64,000 bases of DNA, taken from the NCBI GenBank assembly GCA_963839175.1, contig CAWIUB010000013.1, positions 62,001-126,000 on the forward strand. Direction: 5' to 3'. The notes beneath the pieces are model-generated. The model was not told the DNA's origin. It did no database searches and saw only the letters and a list, made by a program, of their open reading frames with translations. Positions 1 to 8,428 of this stretch are shown in pieces. The stretch's first letter is position 1. Every line of letters begins with the position of its first letter. The stretch comes from CAWIUB01 sp963839175. Its GTDB lineage: Bacteria > Actinomycetota > Actinomycetes > Mycobacteriales > Jatrophihabitantaceae. The position numbers and the translations under genes are program-made.

Positions 1-207
1 CGCCGAGGCGAGATTGAGGGCCAGCAGCGGCTGCTCGCCATAGTGCAGTTCGGTGACCGGCGCCAGCATCCCCGCCGCGGTGGCGGAGGCTCCGGTGCCT
101 GGGGTTGCGTCCACGACCGTGGTCGACGCGCCACGCTGCGCGCAACGCCACGCGATACCGAATCCGATCACGCCACCACCGACCACGACCAAGGTCTGCG
201 ACGGCAT
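1..207 (-). CDS. thiO: Glycine oxidase ThiO-like FAD enzyme, N-terminal part
   Basis: This is the first 69 codons of a flavin-dependent amine oxidase; the rest lies beyond the left edge. The N-terminus begins MPSQTLVVVGGGVIG, a dinucleotide-binding GxGxxG fold with a following acidic residue in VVDA about 25 residues later, typical of DAO-family FAD enzymes. The stretch GASATAAGMLAPVTE matches the FAD-binding second motif of glycine oxidases. ThiO oxidises glycine to the imine used to make the thiazole of thiamine, so it normally sits with thiS and thiG, which would be off the window. The assignment rests on these motifs and on the thiamine riboswitch directly upstream. Confidence 0.85.
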   Translation of the reverse strand, partial: MPSQTLVVVGGGVIGFGIAWRCAQRGASTTVVDATPGTGASATAAGMLAPVTELHYGEQPLLALNLASA

Positions 208-257
208 GGCGGCGTCCTCTCATCCAGGCGGTGGAGAGGAGGTGCTTGCGCCCGCGG

Positions 258-346
258 TCTTCCTGCGCCGGCATTACCCGGTTCAGGTTCGACGGTCGGC
301 GGCTGTCAGTCCGCCCTCTCAGCCCGGTCCACACCGGGCTCCCGTG
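258..346 (-). promoter_or_regulatory. TPP (THI-box) riboswitch upstream of thiO
   Basis: Read on the minus strand, the element carries the conserved TPP aptamer blocks: a GC-rich P1/P2 side near 330-346, CTGAGA at about 317-322, and the second conserved block GAACCTGAACCGGGTAATG at 273-291, followed by CCGGCGCAGGAAGA. These are the hallmarks of the THI element. It lies about 50 bases upstream of the thiO start, so thiamine pyrophosphate is expected to switch off translation or transcription of the thiazole genes. The aptamer match is direct; the expression mechanism is not visible. Confidence 0.93.
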
Positions 347-366
347 TCCGCTGGCCAGCGTACCCG

Positions 367-1830
367 TCAGTACCAGTGGTGCGCCTGCCAGAACGACCAA
401 GCCGCGCAGGGCGACCCATACCTGCCCTTGATGTAGTCCAGCCCCCACCGGATCTGGGTCCGCGGGTTGGTGCGCCAGTCGGCGCCCGCCGTGGCCATCT
501 TGTTCGCGGGTAGCGCCTGCGGGATGCCGTAAGCCCCGCTCGACGGGTTGAGCGCGTCTACCCGCCAGCCGCTCTCGTTCGTCCACATGACCTTTAGGCA
601 GCTGAACTGGGCATCGCCCCAGCCCCATTGGGGCAGCATCTGGCGGGCGAGCGCCTGCGAGGACCCCGGCGTCACGACGATCACCGTGGTGATTGGCGAT
701 GGCTTGGGTTGGGAGAGCGGCTTCGGGGCGGGGTTGGCCACCGGCGTGCTGGCGGGTTTGGGTTTGGGTTTCGGCGCGGGCCGCGCAGTTGTCACGACCG
801 TGCTCGGCTTCGGCGTGGGCTTCGGCGTGGGCTTCGGCATGGGCTGTGTCGTCGACGGCGTAGGCCGGGGACTCGACGTCACGGCCGGCTTGGCCGGCGC
901 GGGTGGACTCGTCGGCGCTGCGGTCGCCGGAGCCGCAGTCGAGGCGGCTGGTCTGCTCGTCGGGGTCGGCGGCGCGGACGTGTGCGTCGGCGGCTTGGGC
1001 ACGAAAGTGCCGACCAGGACCATCTCGTCGACGGGCTGCGCGACCATCGACGTCGCGACCTGGGTCTTCGCGACCTGCTTGCCGTCCACCATCATGACGT
1101 CGTAGGACACGGCGACTGTGCCCATCCGGCCAGGTGTGGCAACCCTTGACGTGCCCTTGCGCATCGACGCATCGGACCGGTACGTGGTGTCGAAGTCGAT
1201 TTGCTGGTTCTGGACGACGGTCTGATGGGTGACCTTCTGCCAGACGATCATCATTCCATTCGACAGCGCGGTGCTGGCCGGCACCGAGAGCTTGTCGTGG
1301 GGCCCGGGGGAGATGCCCTCGTCGGCCAGCAGTTGCCCGACCGATGGCGCGGTGGAGTCCACCGTGTCGGTCACGCCGGCCCGCACGAGCGTCACACTCT
1401 TTACCGTTCGGACGGTGAGTTCGGTAGGCGTGAGCGGCAGTTGCTCCTGCAAGGGAAGCGAGGAGTACACGTTCGGCGCATAGCCGAGCGTCGAGAGTGC
1501 CGAGCCAACGGTCGGCGCGGCCACCCACACCTGGCTGGCCTTGCCGTCCACGTCAAGATCAAGCAGCCGCCCGCGCCCGAGCACGATCGAGGTGCCTTCG
1601 CGCAGCGAGGCGTCCGCCGCGGGCGTCACCTCGTCGTGTGCCGCGAGAGGGTAGCCGGCGTCGCGCAAGGCGCCGCGGACGTCCAGGGACAGGGTGTGGA
1701 TCTTCTTGGTGATCGTGCCGTCGACCGAGACCGTGACGGATTTGTCGATAAATGACCAGCCGACGACCGTTGCAGCCACAAGCCCGGCCGCAACGGTTCC
1801 GCAGAGCGCATAGCTGACGCCGCGACGCAT
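367..1830 (-). CDS. G5/DUF348-domain secreted lytic transglycosylase, Rpf-like
   Basis: The 487-residue protein is an exported cell-wall enzyme. Residues 7-28 form an N-terminal hydrophobic anchor or signal. Residues about 33-200 contain repeated DUF348 modules, 202-275 form a G5 domain, and 278-385 are a Pro/Thr/Ala/Lys-rich spacer likely to cross the wall. The last 100 residues form an SLT-type lysozyme-fold domain with the likely catalytic Glu419 in WTNESGW and the GAYGIPQ motif. RpfB of mycobacteria has the same DUF348-G5 stem but a different catalytic domain, so this is Rpf-like rather than a true RpfB. It probably cleaves peptidoglycan glycan strands. It is transcribed toward thiO and away from thiE. 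Confidence 0.85.
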   Translation of the reverse strand: MRRGVSYALCGTVAAGLVAATVVGWSFIDKSVTVSVDGTITKKIHTLSLDVRGALRDAGYPLAAHDEVTPAADASLREGTSIVLGRGRLLDLDVDGKASQVWVAAPTVGSALSTLGYAPNVYSSLPLQEQLPLTPTELTVRTVKSVTLVRAGVTDTVDSTAPSVGQLLADEGISPGPHDKLSVPASTALSNGMMIVWQKVTHQTVVQNQQIDFDTTYRSDASMRKGTSRVATPGRMGTVAVSYDVMMVDGKQVAKTQVATSMVAQPVDEMVLVGTFVPKPPTHTSAPPTPTSRPAASTAAPATAAPTSPPAPAKPAVTSSPRPTPSTTQPMPKPTPKPTPKPSTVVTTARPAPKPKPKPASTPVANPAPKPLSQPKPSPITTVIVVTPGSSQALARQMLPQWGWGDAQFSCLKVMWTNESGWRVDALNPSSGAYGIPQALPANKMATAGADWRTNPRTQIRWGLDYIKGRYGSPCAAWSFWQAHHWY

Positions 1831-2161
1831 AAGCCGAACTCCGTCCGCCGGTGCTTTCTAGGTAGTTCGCTCGTCGCCGGACGATAACGGCGGCAGCAGG
1901 ATTCACCAAGCGGCGTAGGCGAAAATGGCTCGCAGGAGGCGGCGAAACGGCGGAGTTGCGCGCACCGTCGCGGCGCAGCCCGAGGGCTGCCTGCGCGGTG
2001 CCGTGCTGAGCGAAGCGGCATCATTTCAGCGTGATACAGGGCAGCATTTACGGGGCGAAGATGCACTCACGAGGTCCATGAGGCTGCTGAGGCTGACGCC
2101 CAATTCGTCCAAATGACATCGCTGTTACCACGGCCTACGCCGTTCGGGCTGCAAGGCGGGA
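1831..2161. other. Intergenic region between the G5 hydrolase and thiE
   Basis: This divergent spacer of about 330 bases holds no convincing gene. A short direct repeat of TGAGGCTG lies at 2079-2095. I looked on the minus strand for a cyclic-di-AMP riboswitch, which often precedes rpf genes, and could not find its conserved blocks. Promoters for the minus-strand gene must lie here but I cannot place them confidently. Confidence 0.4.
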
Positions 2162-2177
2162 TGTGATCTACATCACA
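2162..2177. promoter_or_regulatory. CRP/GlxR-type operator
   Basis: The sequence TGTGATCTACATCACA is a perfect match to the palindromic CRP consensus TGTGA-N6-TCACA. It ends 32 bases before the thiE start codon and lies 332 bases upstream of the divergent G5 hydrolase gene. Actinobacterial CRP/GlxR proteins bind this consensus and are known to control rpf-type genes, so the hydrolase may be the true target. Overlap with the thiE promoter would suggest repression of thiE. Confidence 0.75.
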
Positions 2178-2209
2178 ATTCGCCTTGTGCTGCCCGAGAG
2201 GATGGGTCC

Positions 2210-2857
2210 GTGGCGGATCTGCGCGGCTCATTTGCCGGGGCTCGGCTCTACCTCTGCACGGACTCTCGGTCCGATCGGGGTGACTTCGAGCTGTTCTTGA
2301 ACGCCGTCCTGGCGAACGGAGTTGACGTCGTCCAGTTGCGCGAGAAGGGGCTGGAGGCAGCTCACGAGCTCCAGCTGCTCGAGACCGTCGCCGCTGCCGC
2401 TGAGCGGTACGGCCGCCTGTTCGCGGTGAATGACCGGGCCGACGTCGCCGCAGCGGTGGACGCACCGATCCTGCACCTGGGTCAGGACGATCTGCCGGTC
2501 CTGACCGCCCGCCGGATCATCGGGCCTGAACCACTGATCGGCCGCTCGACCCACACCAGCGCCCAGTTCGACGTGGCGAGCGCCGAGAGCGGCGTCGACT
2601 ACGTCTGCGCTGGGCCAATCTGGATGACTCCGACCAAGCCCGGACGCCCCGCAGCCGGTGTCGCCTTGCTGGATTACGCAGCCACCCGTGCGCCGGACCG
2701 GCCATGGTTCGCCATCGGCGGCATCGACTCGCTGGACCGGCTGGACGAGGTGCTCGCGCATGGCGCGAGCCGGGTCGTTGTGGTGCGGGCCATCACGCAG
2801 GCCGAGGATCCGGGGGCTGCCGCACGCGCGTTCGCACGGCGGCTGCGAGCCGGCTAG
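2210..2857 (+). CDS. thiE: Thiamine-phosphate synthase
   Basis: The 215-residue product joins hydroxymethylpyrimidine diphosphate to thiazole phosphate to give thiamine phosphate. It has the expected TIM-barrel signatures: DVVQLREKG near residue 39, FAVNDRADVA near 70, HLGQDDLP near 89, GRSTHT near 111, GPIWMTPTKPG near 136 and FAIGGI near 167. The length is normal for the family. The GTG start has GAGAGGA 8 bases upstream. The gene converges on thiD and the two stop codons overlap by 4 bases. Confidence 0.95.
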   Translation: MADLRGSFAGARLYLCTDSRSDRGDFELFLNAVLANGVDVVQLREKGLEAAHELQLLETVAAAAERYGRLFAVNDRADVAAAVDAPILHLGQDDLPVLTARRIIGPEPLIGRSTHTSAQFDVASAESGVDYVCAGPIWMTPTKPGRPAAGVALLDYAATRAPDRPWFAIGGIDSLDRLDEVLAHGASRVVVVRAITQAEDPGAAARAFARRLRAG

Positions 2858-3675
2858 TCGGGGTCGCGCACCCACCAGAAGTGGCCGACCGGGCCGAGTC
2901 CGGCCCCGAGCGGGAAGGAGCCGGCTACGGCGCGGGTGATGAAGTCCTTGCCCGAGCGCACCGCCGCCTCGACGTCAAGGCCGCGGGCCAGGCCCGCGCA
3001 GATGGCGGCCGCCAGCGTATCGCCCGAGCCGTGGGTGTGCGGCGTGCCGTACCGCGTCGCGGTAAGCCGGACGAAGTGCGAACCGTCGAACAGCAGGTCC
3101 ACCGCGTCGGCATCCGGCAGGTGCCCGCCCTTGACCAGCACCCAGGCCGGGCCCAACTCGTGCAGGGCGCGCGCCGCATCGCGCATCCCGGCCTCGTTGC
3201 GGACATCGATGCCGGTGAGCAGCCGCGTCTCGCCGAGATTCGGGGTCACCAGGGTGGCCAGCGGCACGATGAGCCGGCGCAGCGCCTCCAGCGCGTCTGG
3301 GCGCAGGAGTGCGTCGCCGTGCTGGGAGGCTGCCACCGGGTCGACCACGAGCGGGAAGCGGGGCAACCGGGTCAGCGTCTCGGCGACCGCGGCCATGATG
3401 GCGGCGGAGGCAAGCATGCCCGTCTTGGCCGCGCCGACCCCGATATCCATTGCCACTGATTCGATCTGCTCGGCGACCGCCTGGGGCGGCAGCTCGTAGA
3501 ACCCGCTCACACCGAGCGAGTTCTGCACTGTCACTGCCGTCACGGCCGACATCCCGTGAACGCCGCAGGCCAGGAACGTCTTCAGGTCAGCCTGAAGTCC
3601 GGCTCCGCCACCGGAATCAGACCCGGCGATCGTCAGCGCCGTAGCCGGCACAGGCGCAGGTGGATCGGACGTCAT
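2854..3675 (-). CDS. thiD: Hydroxymethylpyrimidine/phosphomethylpyrimidine kinase
   Basis: The 273-residue protein phosphorylates HMP and HMP-phosphate to HMP-PP, the pyrimidine substrate of ThiE. It is a ribokinase-fold enzyme: the N-terminal TIAGSDSGGGAGLQADLK motif binds substrate, VVDPV lies near 107, and the anion-hole motif THGSGDTLAAAI near 216 contains the catalytic Asp. The length is normal. It ends against thiE on the opposite strand and is divergent from the glyoxalase-fold gene, leaving about 50 bases for both promoters. Confidence 0.95.
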   Translation of the reverse strand: MTSDPPAPVPATALTIAGSDSGGGAGLQADLKTFLACGVHGMSAVTAVTVQNSLGVSGFYELPPQAVAEQIESVAMDIGVGAAKTGMLASAAIMAAVAETLTRLPRFPLVVDPVAASQHGDALLRPDALEALRRLIVPLATLVTPNLGETRLLTGIDVRNEAGMRDAARALHELGPAWVLVKGGHLPDADAVDLLFDGSHFVRLTATRYGTPHTHGSGDTLAAAICAGLARGLDVEAAVRSGKDFITRAVAGSFPLGAGLGPVGHFWWVRDPD

Positions 3676-3725
3676 GGCGCCCGAGTATCACGCATTGCCC
3701 GAGGGCGAGTGCGCCACGGGCTGGA

Positions 3726-4145
3726 ATGATTGCACGGGTGAGGCCGCCGGCGCTGCGCCATGTCACCGTCACCGTCGACGACCTGGCGCGCAGCCTGGCG
3801 TTCTACGACGCCGCGCTGCAACCACTGGGCCTGGTGCGCTGCGTGCAGTTCGCCGACGAGGAGGAGAACCCGGCGGACGTGCCGCTCGAGGCGGTGGGCT
3901 TCGGCGTAGCGGCGGACAAGCCCGTGCTCTGGCTGGTGGTTGGCCCGCACGTGACATCAGGCGTGCACCTGGCGTTCCGGGGGCCCTCCCGAGCCGCCGT
4001 CGACGCCTTCCATGCAGGCGCCCTCGCCAATGGTGGCACCTCCCGGCAGGCACCGCGCCGGTGGGAGATCTACCGGCCGGGCTACTACGGCGCACTGGTC
4101 GCCGATCCCACCGACAATCTCGTTGAGGCGTTCGTCGCGGAGTAG
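3726..4145 (+). CDS. VOC (glyoxalase/bleomycin-resistance fold) family protein
   Basis: The protein is about 139 residues. It starts with LRHVTVTVDDLARSLAFYDAALQPLGL, the first beta-alpha-beta module of the vicinal oxygen chelate fold, and ends with YGALVADPTDNLVEAFV, where the Glu or Asp residues are usual metal ligands. The substrate is unknown; relatives act on lactoylglutathione, catechols or antibiotics. ATG at 3726 gives the longest sensible N-terminus, but the in-frame GTG at 3738, preceded by AATGAT 7 bases upstream, is an equally good leaderless start. Confidence 0.75.
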   Translation: MIARVRPPALRHVTVTVDDLARSLAFYDAALQPLGLVRCVQFADEEENPADVPLEAVGFGVAADKPVLWLVVGPHVTSGVHLAFRGPSRAAVDAFHAGALANGGTSRQAPRRWEIYRPGYYGALVADPTDNLVEAFVAE

Positions 4146-4151
4146 GCACCG

Positions 4152-4442
4152 TCATTCGATGTCGGCGACGTGCTCGACGTGCGGCGGGCGCGAGAAGAAC
4201 ACGCCGATGGCCGCGCGCCACCGGGTGAACCGGTCGGTGGCGCGGAAGTTCTGCAGGTGCGACTCGATCCGGTCCCACTCGACCAGCAGCACGAATCGCG
4301 ACGGCGACTCGATGCCGCGGGTCATCCGGACCGACCGGCAGCCCGGCGTCGAGGCGAGTTCCCCCTTGGCGCCGTGGAACGCGGCCAGGAAGTCCTGCTC
4401 GGACCCGGGAGTGACGGCGATGTCGGCGACCTCGAGCACCAT
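4152..4442 (-). CDS. Antibiotic biosynthesis monooxygenase-domain protein
   Basis: The 96-residue protein starts MVLEVADIAVTPGSEQDFL and continues with GCRSVRMTRGIESPSRFVLLVEWDRIESH, the typical order of the ABM ferredoxin-like fold, a small dimeric alpha/beta barrel used by cofactor-free monooxygenases and heme-degrading enzymes. The C-terminal helix has the WR...IG pattern of the family. The natural substrate is unknown. ATG at 4442 is preferred over an upstream in-frame ATG because the fold begins there. The gene converges with the VOC gene, with 6 bases between the stops. Confidence 0.75.
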   Translation of the reverse strand: MVLEVADIAVTPGSEQDFLAAFHGAKGELASTPGCRSVRMTRGIESPSRFVLLVEWDRIESHLQNFRATDRFTRWRAAIGVFFSRPPHVEHVADIE

Positions 4443-4521
4443 GGCGGGCAGTCTGGCAGGTGCCGACTTCTGGCGCACAGATCACTCTGGCAACAATGGT
4501 TACTTCTGGCACACTGGCACC

Positions 4522-5502
4522 ATGAGTAAGGGCTCCGTGTTGGTGACCGGCGCGGTCATCACGTCGGTCGGCGTCGCCGCGGCGTTGGTGATCAGCGTGG
4601 CCGCGGCCCAGCCCCGCACGTCCGCCGACGACTCGTCATCGCCCGCGCCGGCCTCGAGCACGGCCACGGCGAGCGAGACACTCAGTGCCATTGCCGACGG
4701 CGTGCCGGCGCCGAGTCCGGCGGCCACCGTGCCGCGGGCTGCGACCACGACGCGCCCCAAACCCTCGGCGACGCGGCGACCGACGACGCACCCGCCAGCG
4801 CCCGTGCACACCGTTCGGCCACCGGCGCCGCCGAAGCCGCCAGCCGCGACCAAAGCGCTGGTGCCCGCCGGGCCGACGCCAAAGCCGGCGCTCGCCCCGG
4901 TCCGCGGCCAGGCGCTGCCGCTCGGTTACGCCACGGGCACCGCCACCCGGGTGATCACCGTGGTGGCGAGCTGGACCGGCAGCACGACGGCGACCGTCCA
5001 GGCCTGGGATCGGGCGCCGGGCGGCGGCTGGCTCAAACACGGCGCGGCGATCCCGGCACACGTCGGATCGCAAGGGCTGACGACCCATCCGAGCGAGAGC
5101 CTGTCCGCGACGCCGATCGGCAGCTTCACGCTGACCCAGGCGTTCGGCCGGGCCGCCAACCCAGGCACTGGATTGCCGTACTTCCAGACCGGGTGGACCG
5201 ACTGGTGGGTCAGCGACACCGGATCTGCGCTGTACAACACCCACCAGCGATGCAGCGCGTGCGGCTTCGACACCGGCGTCAGCGAGAACCTCTACGGGGC
5301 GGGCTACGTCTACAGCTACGCGGTAGTGATCGACTACAACCGGTTCCCCGTGATACGCGGCGCTGGCAGCGCGTTCTTCCTGCACGTCACGGACGGATCG
5401 GCGACAGCGGGGTGCGTCGCGATCCCGGAGAGCAGCCTGGTCCCGATCATGCGGTGGCTCACCCCGTCCGCGCACCCAAGGATCCTCATCGGCGTCGCAT
5501 GA
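4522..5502 (+). CDS. Secreted L,D-transpeptidase-like (YkuD) protein, copy 1
   Basis: The 326-residue protein has an N-terminal hydrophobic segment at 8-29, a long Pro/Ala/Thr-rich wall-spanning stretch at about 40-130, and a C-terminal domain of about 190 residues. That domain carries FFLHVTDGSATAGCVAIP with His288 and Cys298, matching the HxGx(n)GC(V/A) catalytic pattern of YkuD L,D-transpeptidases in the subgroup where the Ser-His-Gly motif is replaced by ATAGC. The family cross-links peptidoglycan or attaches proteins; the exact reaction here is inferred. It is followed after 12 bases by a close paralogue, so the two look like a tandem duplication. Confidence 0.8.
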   Translation: MSKGSVLVTGAVITSVGVAAALVISVAAAQPRTSADDSSSPAPASSTATASETLSAIADGVPAPSPAATVPRAATTTRPKPSATRRPTTHPPAPVHTVRPPAPPKPPAATKALVPAGPTPKPALAPVRGQALPLGYATGTATRVITVVASWTGSTTATVQAWDRAPGGGWLKHGAAIPAHVGSQGLTTHPSESLSATPIGSFTLTQAFGRAANPGTGLPYFQTGWTDWWVSDTGSALYNTHQRCSACGFDTGVSENLYGAGYVYSYAVVIDYNRFPVIRGAGSAFFLHVTDGSATAGCVAIPESSLVPIMRWLTPSAHPRILIGVA

Positions 5503-5514
5503 GACCCTGGTCGG

Positions 5515-6363
5515 ATGCCCGGCCGGCCCGTTCGCGTGCTGACTGGGCTGGCCGCCGGCTTGGTGGCCGGCTGGCTGCTGGTCGCCTGCACCTCCACCGG
5601 GCACCCGGCGGCCACCCCCGTCGCGCCGTCGCCGCGCCTCATTAAGACTTCCGCCAAACCGGCCGCACCTAGCCACCGATCGTCGACGGCTCCGGTTCCT
5701 CGGTCATCGGCACTGCCAGCGAAACCGGAGCGACACACGGTCGCTCCGGCCACGCCTGCTGGCGCGGGTGCGGCCAGGTTGCCGCTGTCCTATCCGACCG
5801 GCGACGCGACCCAAGTGGTGACGGTGACTGCTGCCTCGACGGCGAGCACCGTCGGCACCGTCCAGGCCTGGCAGAAGACCAGCCACGGTTGGCAACCTCG
5901 TGGGGGCCCGATCGCAGCACATCTCGGTTCGGCGGGGCTCGCCGCGCACCCCAGCGAAGGCTTGTCGGCGACACCGATCGGCGGCTTCACGCTCACCCAG
6001 GCGTTCGGCAGCGCCGGCGACCCCGGCACCGGGCTGCCGTACTTCCAGATCGGGCCCGCCGACTGGTGGGTCAGTGATGTCGACTCCCCGCTCTACAACA
6101 CCCATCAACGGTGCTTGTCCTGCTCGTTCGACACCGCGCACAGCGAAAACCTGTACACGGCAGGCTACGTCTACAGCTACGCAGTGGTGATCGACTACAA
6201 TCGGTTCCTGGTGACGCGCGGTGCCGGTAGCGCGTTCTTCTTGCACGTGACCGACGGCTCCGCGACGGCCGGCTGCGTGTCGATCCCGCAGTCCGACCTC
6301 GTGTCGATCATGCGGTGGCTCACTCCGTCCGCCCATCCGCGCATCCTGATCGGCGTGACCTGA
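5515..6363 (+). CDS. Lipoprotein L,D-transpeptidase-like (YkuD) protein, copy 2
   Basis: The 282-residue protein is a paralogue of the preceding gene. Its C-terminal domain is nearly identical in motif order, including GLPYFQIGPADWWVSDV, YNTHQRCLSC and the catalytic FFLHVTDGSATAGCVSIP with His244 and Cys254. Unlike copy 1 it has a lipobox, LLVAC, with the acylated Cys at position 25, so it should be membrane-anchored. The linker is about 60 residues shorter. The two copies thus seem to place the same catalytic domain at different depths of the wall. Confidence 0.8.
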   Translation: MPGRPVRVLTGLAAGLVAGWLLVACTSTGHPAATPVAPSPRLIKTSAKPAAPSHRSSTAPVPRSSALPAKPERHTVAPATPAGAGAARLPLSYPTGDATQVVTVTAASTASTVGTVQAWQKTSHGWQPRGGPIAAHLGSAGLAAHPSEGLSATPIGGFTLTQAFGSAGDPGTGLPYFQIGPADWWVSDVDSPLYNTHQRCLSCSFDTAHSENLYTAGYVYSYAVVIDYNRFLVTRGAGSAFFLHVTDGSATAGCVSIPQSDLVSIMRWLTPSAHPRILIGVT

Positions 6364-6368
6364 CGGCG

Positions 6369-7877
6369 TCACACCGTGAACTCGGCCAGCAGGCCAGGGA
6401 CGGTGGTGTCTGCCAGCCGCACCGCGGCGTCGGCGGGCAGGTCTAAGACGCGGTACGCCTGCCTACCCGCGGCGGTGGTCGCCGTCAGCGTTACCAGACC
6501 CGCCCGCCGCTGGAAGTACGAGCTGCGGACGTTCCAGCCGATGATGCCCTGCGCGGACAGGACGCAGCGGCGGCGCAGCAGCGAGCCGTACTGGGTCACC
6601 AGGTAGCCGTCGACCAGCGCATGCCCCAGGTTGCCCGCCCGGTCGGCGGCGAGGGCCAGCGCGCAGGGCAGCAGGGTGAGCATCCACAGCCAGGTCAGCC
6701 CGCCGAGGCCCCACCAGGCCAGGACGCCGAGCGCCGACGCGAGAATCGCCGTACCGGCCAATGCCCGCGTGTATCGGCGCCGCACTGCCCGGTCACCGTG
6801 TCGCAGGACGACGGTGCCGATCGGTTCGGCCGTGCCGAGAACCTCGGCAGCGACCCGGGCGGCCTCGTCCCGCGGACTCGGCGGGGCCAGCATCGTCCCG
6901 CCCCGCTCCGCACCCCGGCCGACCCGCAGCCCGGTCGCGATGGCGATCGTGCGGGCACCCCGGACTATGCGCAGCAGCAGCGGCTCGCTCAGCTCGACGC
7001 CTCGCAGGCGGCGTTCCTCGATGCTGGTGGCCCGGGTGGTGAGCAGACCGCGGGTGATGTGCAGGGATCCGCCGGTGTGCCGGGTCAGCCGGAAGTTCCA
7101 GAACGCGAGCAGGTAGCCGGCCATCGAGGCCAGGACGACGAGTGCGGCGACGGCGACGGTGACCTCGCCGGCCGCGGTGGCCAGCGAGACTTGGTGCAGG
7201 TGCCGCAGGATCGCGTGCACGAGGCCGATCTGGTTCGGGTCGGTGTTGGTCTCGCTCTGGATGCGCCAGGCGAAGCCGCCGATCGCGAGCGCGGTGACCG
7301 CCCCGGACAGGGTGAACGGCGCGTAGCGGATCCAGCCCGGATTCAGCTCGAGAATCGTCTGCTCCCGATCGCCCGGCTCGTCTGCGGAACGGGCCGGCGC
7401 GCGGTGCAACAGTTCGCCGCGCAGCCGGTTGGCCTGGGCGGTGCGCAGACCGTCCAGGGTCAGCGGATGGTGCCCCTTGCGGTCGGAGGTTCCGGTGCCG
7501 ATCACGACCCTGGCCAGGCCGAGCAGGCGGTGCAGGGCATGCGCGGTCACGTCGACGGTCCGCACCCGGTCAAGCGGAGCGGCAACTGTCCGCCGGCGCA
7601 GCAGTCCGTGCCGCAACTCGATCTGCTCGCCGGTGATGCGGTATCGGGTGGTGAACCATCGGCTGATCGCGAAGGCGATCACGACGGCCGTGCCCGCCAA
7701 GCCCCATGCGGAGCCGTGCCCGCTGCCGCTTCCGGCGAAGATGAGCGCGACCAGCGCTGGGATGGCGCGGGCGAGTTCCACGACGGGATGCACGAGCAGC
7801 ATGCGGGCGTCGAGTCGGCGCCACTGCTGAGTTGGCTGGCCGGTTGCCGGGGGTGTGGCCGTGGCGGGCAAGATCAC
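6369..7877 (-). CDS. bPH2 (DUF304) domain membrane protein, YdbT-like
   Basis: The 502-residue protein has repeated blocks of two membrane helices followed by a bacterial pleckstrin-homology 2 domain. The first block has YRITGEQIELRHGLLRRRTVAAPLDRVRTVDV-type residues near 80-110, and similar segments recur near 270 and 450. This triple arrangement is characteristic of YdbT. The start overlaps the stop of the upstream ydbS-like gene in a GTGA arrangement, so the two are co-translated and probably form one membrane complex. The biological role of YdbS/YdbT is poorly defined; in Bacillus they protect against some antimicrobials. Confidence 0.8.
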   Translation of the reverse strand: MILPATATPPATGQPTQQWRRLDARMLLVHPVVELARAIPALVALIFAGSGSGHGSAWGLAGTAVVIAFAISRWFTTRYRITGEQIELRHGLLRRRTVAAPLDRVRTVDVTAHALHRLLGLARVVIGTGTSDRKGHHPLTLDGLRTAQANRLRGELLHRAPARSADEPGDREQTILELNPGWIRYAPFTLSGAVTALAIGGFAWRIQSETNTDPNQIGLVHAILRHLHQVSLATAAGEVTVAVAALVVLASMAGYLLAFWNFRLTRHTGGSLHITRGLLTTRATSIEERRLRGVELSEPLLLRIVRGARTIAIATGLRVGRGAERGGTMLAPPSPRDEAARVAAEVLGTAEPIGTVVLRHGDRAVRRRYTRALAGTAILASALGVLAWWGLGGLTWLWMLTLLPCALALAADRAGNLGHALVDGYLVTQYGSLLRRRCVLSAQGIIGWNVRSSYFQRRAGLVTLTATTAAGRQAYRVLDLPADAAVRLADTTVPGLLAEFTV

Positions 7878-8374
7878 GTCGCGTCGCCGTCAGCTTCGCT
7901 GGTCCGGTGCGTGAGCTGATGCACGAGCCGTTCCGCCGTCCCGAGGCCCAGTCCGTGGATCTTCAGCGGCCCTGCTGCCGAGGCGGTGGTGACGGTGACC
8001 TCGGCGAGGCCGAACAACTGGGAGAGCGGGCCCCGCTCGCTGTCGACCGTCTGGATCCGCGAAATGGGCGCGATCCGGCGCTCCTGGTTCAGCCAGCCCG
8101 ACTGGGTGTAGACCGCGTCGGCGGTGACCTCCCAGCGGTGCACCCGGTACCGCCACACCGGCATGACCGACACGTGTGCGAGAGCCAGCACGGCGGTGAT
8201 CGCCAGCAGCAGGTGGTTGACGGTACCGCCGCCGGACGCGGCGATCACGACAACCTGGACTGCGATCACGGCCAGCCAGCCGACCCCGGCGCGCAGCGCC
8301 CAGAACCCGATCGCCCGGCGGTCGACCAGGTTGGCCGGCTCGCGCAGGCGCAGCGTGCCAGTCTGCGGTCCCAT
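7874..8374 (-). CDS. bPH2 (DUF304) domain membrane protein, YdbS-like
   Basis: The 166-residue protein has two hydrophobic helices near residues 22-45 and 52-72, followed by a single bPH2 domain containing WEVTADAVYTQSGWLNQERR and ISRIQTVDSERGPLSQLFGL, the signature block of DUF304. It is the small partner of the downstream YdbT-like protein and shares a GTGA stop/start overlap with it. ATG at 8374 is chosen because the sequence before it lacks family character. The divergent hydrolase starts 54 bases away. Confidence 0.8.
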   Translation of the reverse strand: MGPQTGTLRLREPANLVDRRAIGFWALRAGVGWLAVIAVQVVVIAASGGGTVNHLLLAITAVLALAHVSVMPVWRYRVHRWEVTADAVYTQSGWLNQERRIAPISRIQTVDSERGPLSQLFGLAEVTVTTASAAGPLKIHGLGLGTAERLVHQLTHRTSEADGDAT

Positions 8375-8428
8375 GCGATCCACGGTGCCAGCCGTCTGCC
8401 TCCCGGGCCAGGACATTTCGATGAGACG

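Noticed and set aside
1831..2209. Cyclic-di-AMP riboswitch ahead of the Rpf-like gene
   Set aside because: Such riboswitches are common before rpf genes, but the conserved aptamer blocks are not present in this spacer on either strand.
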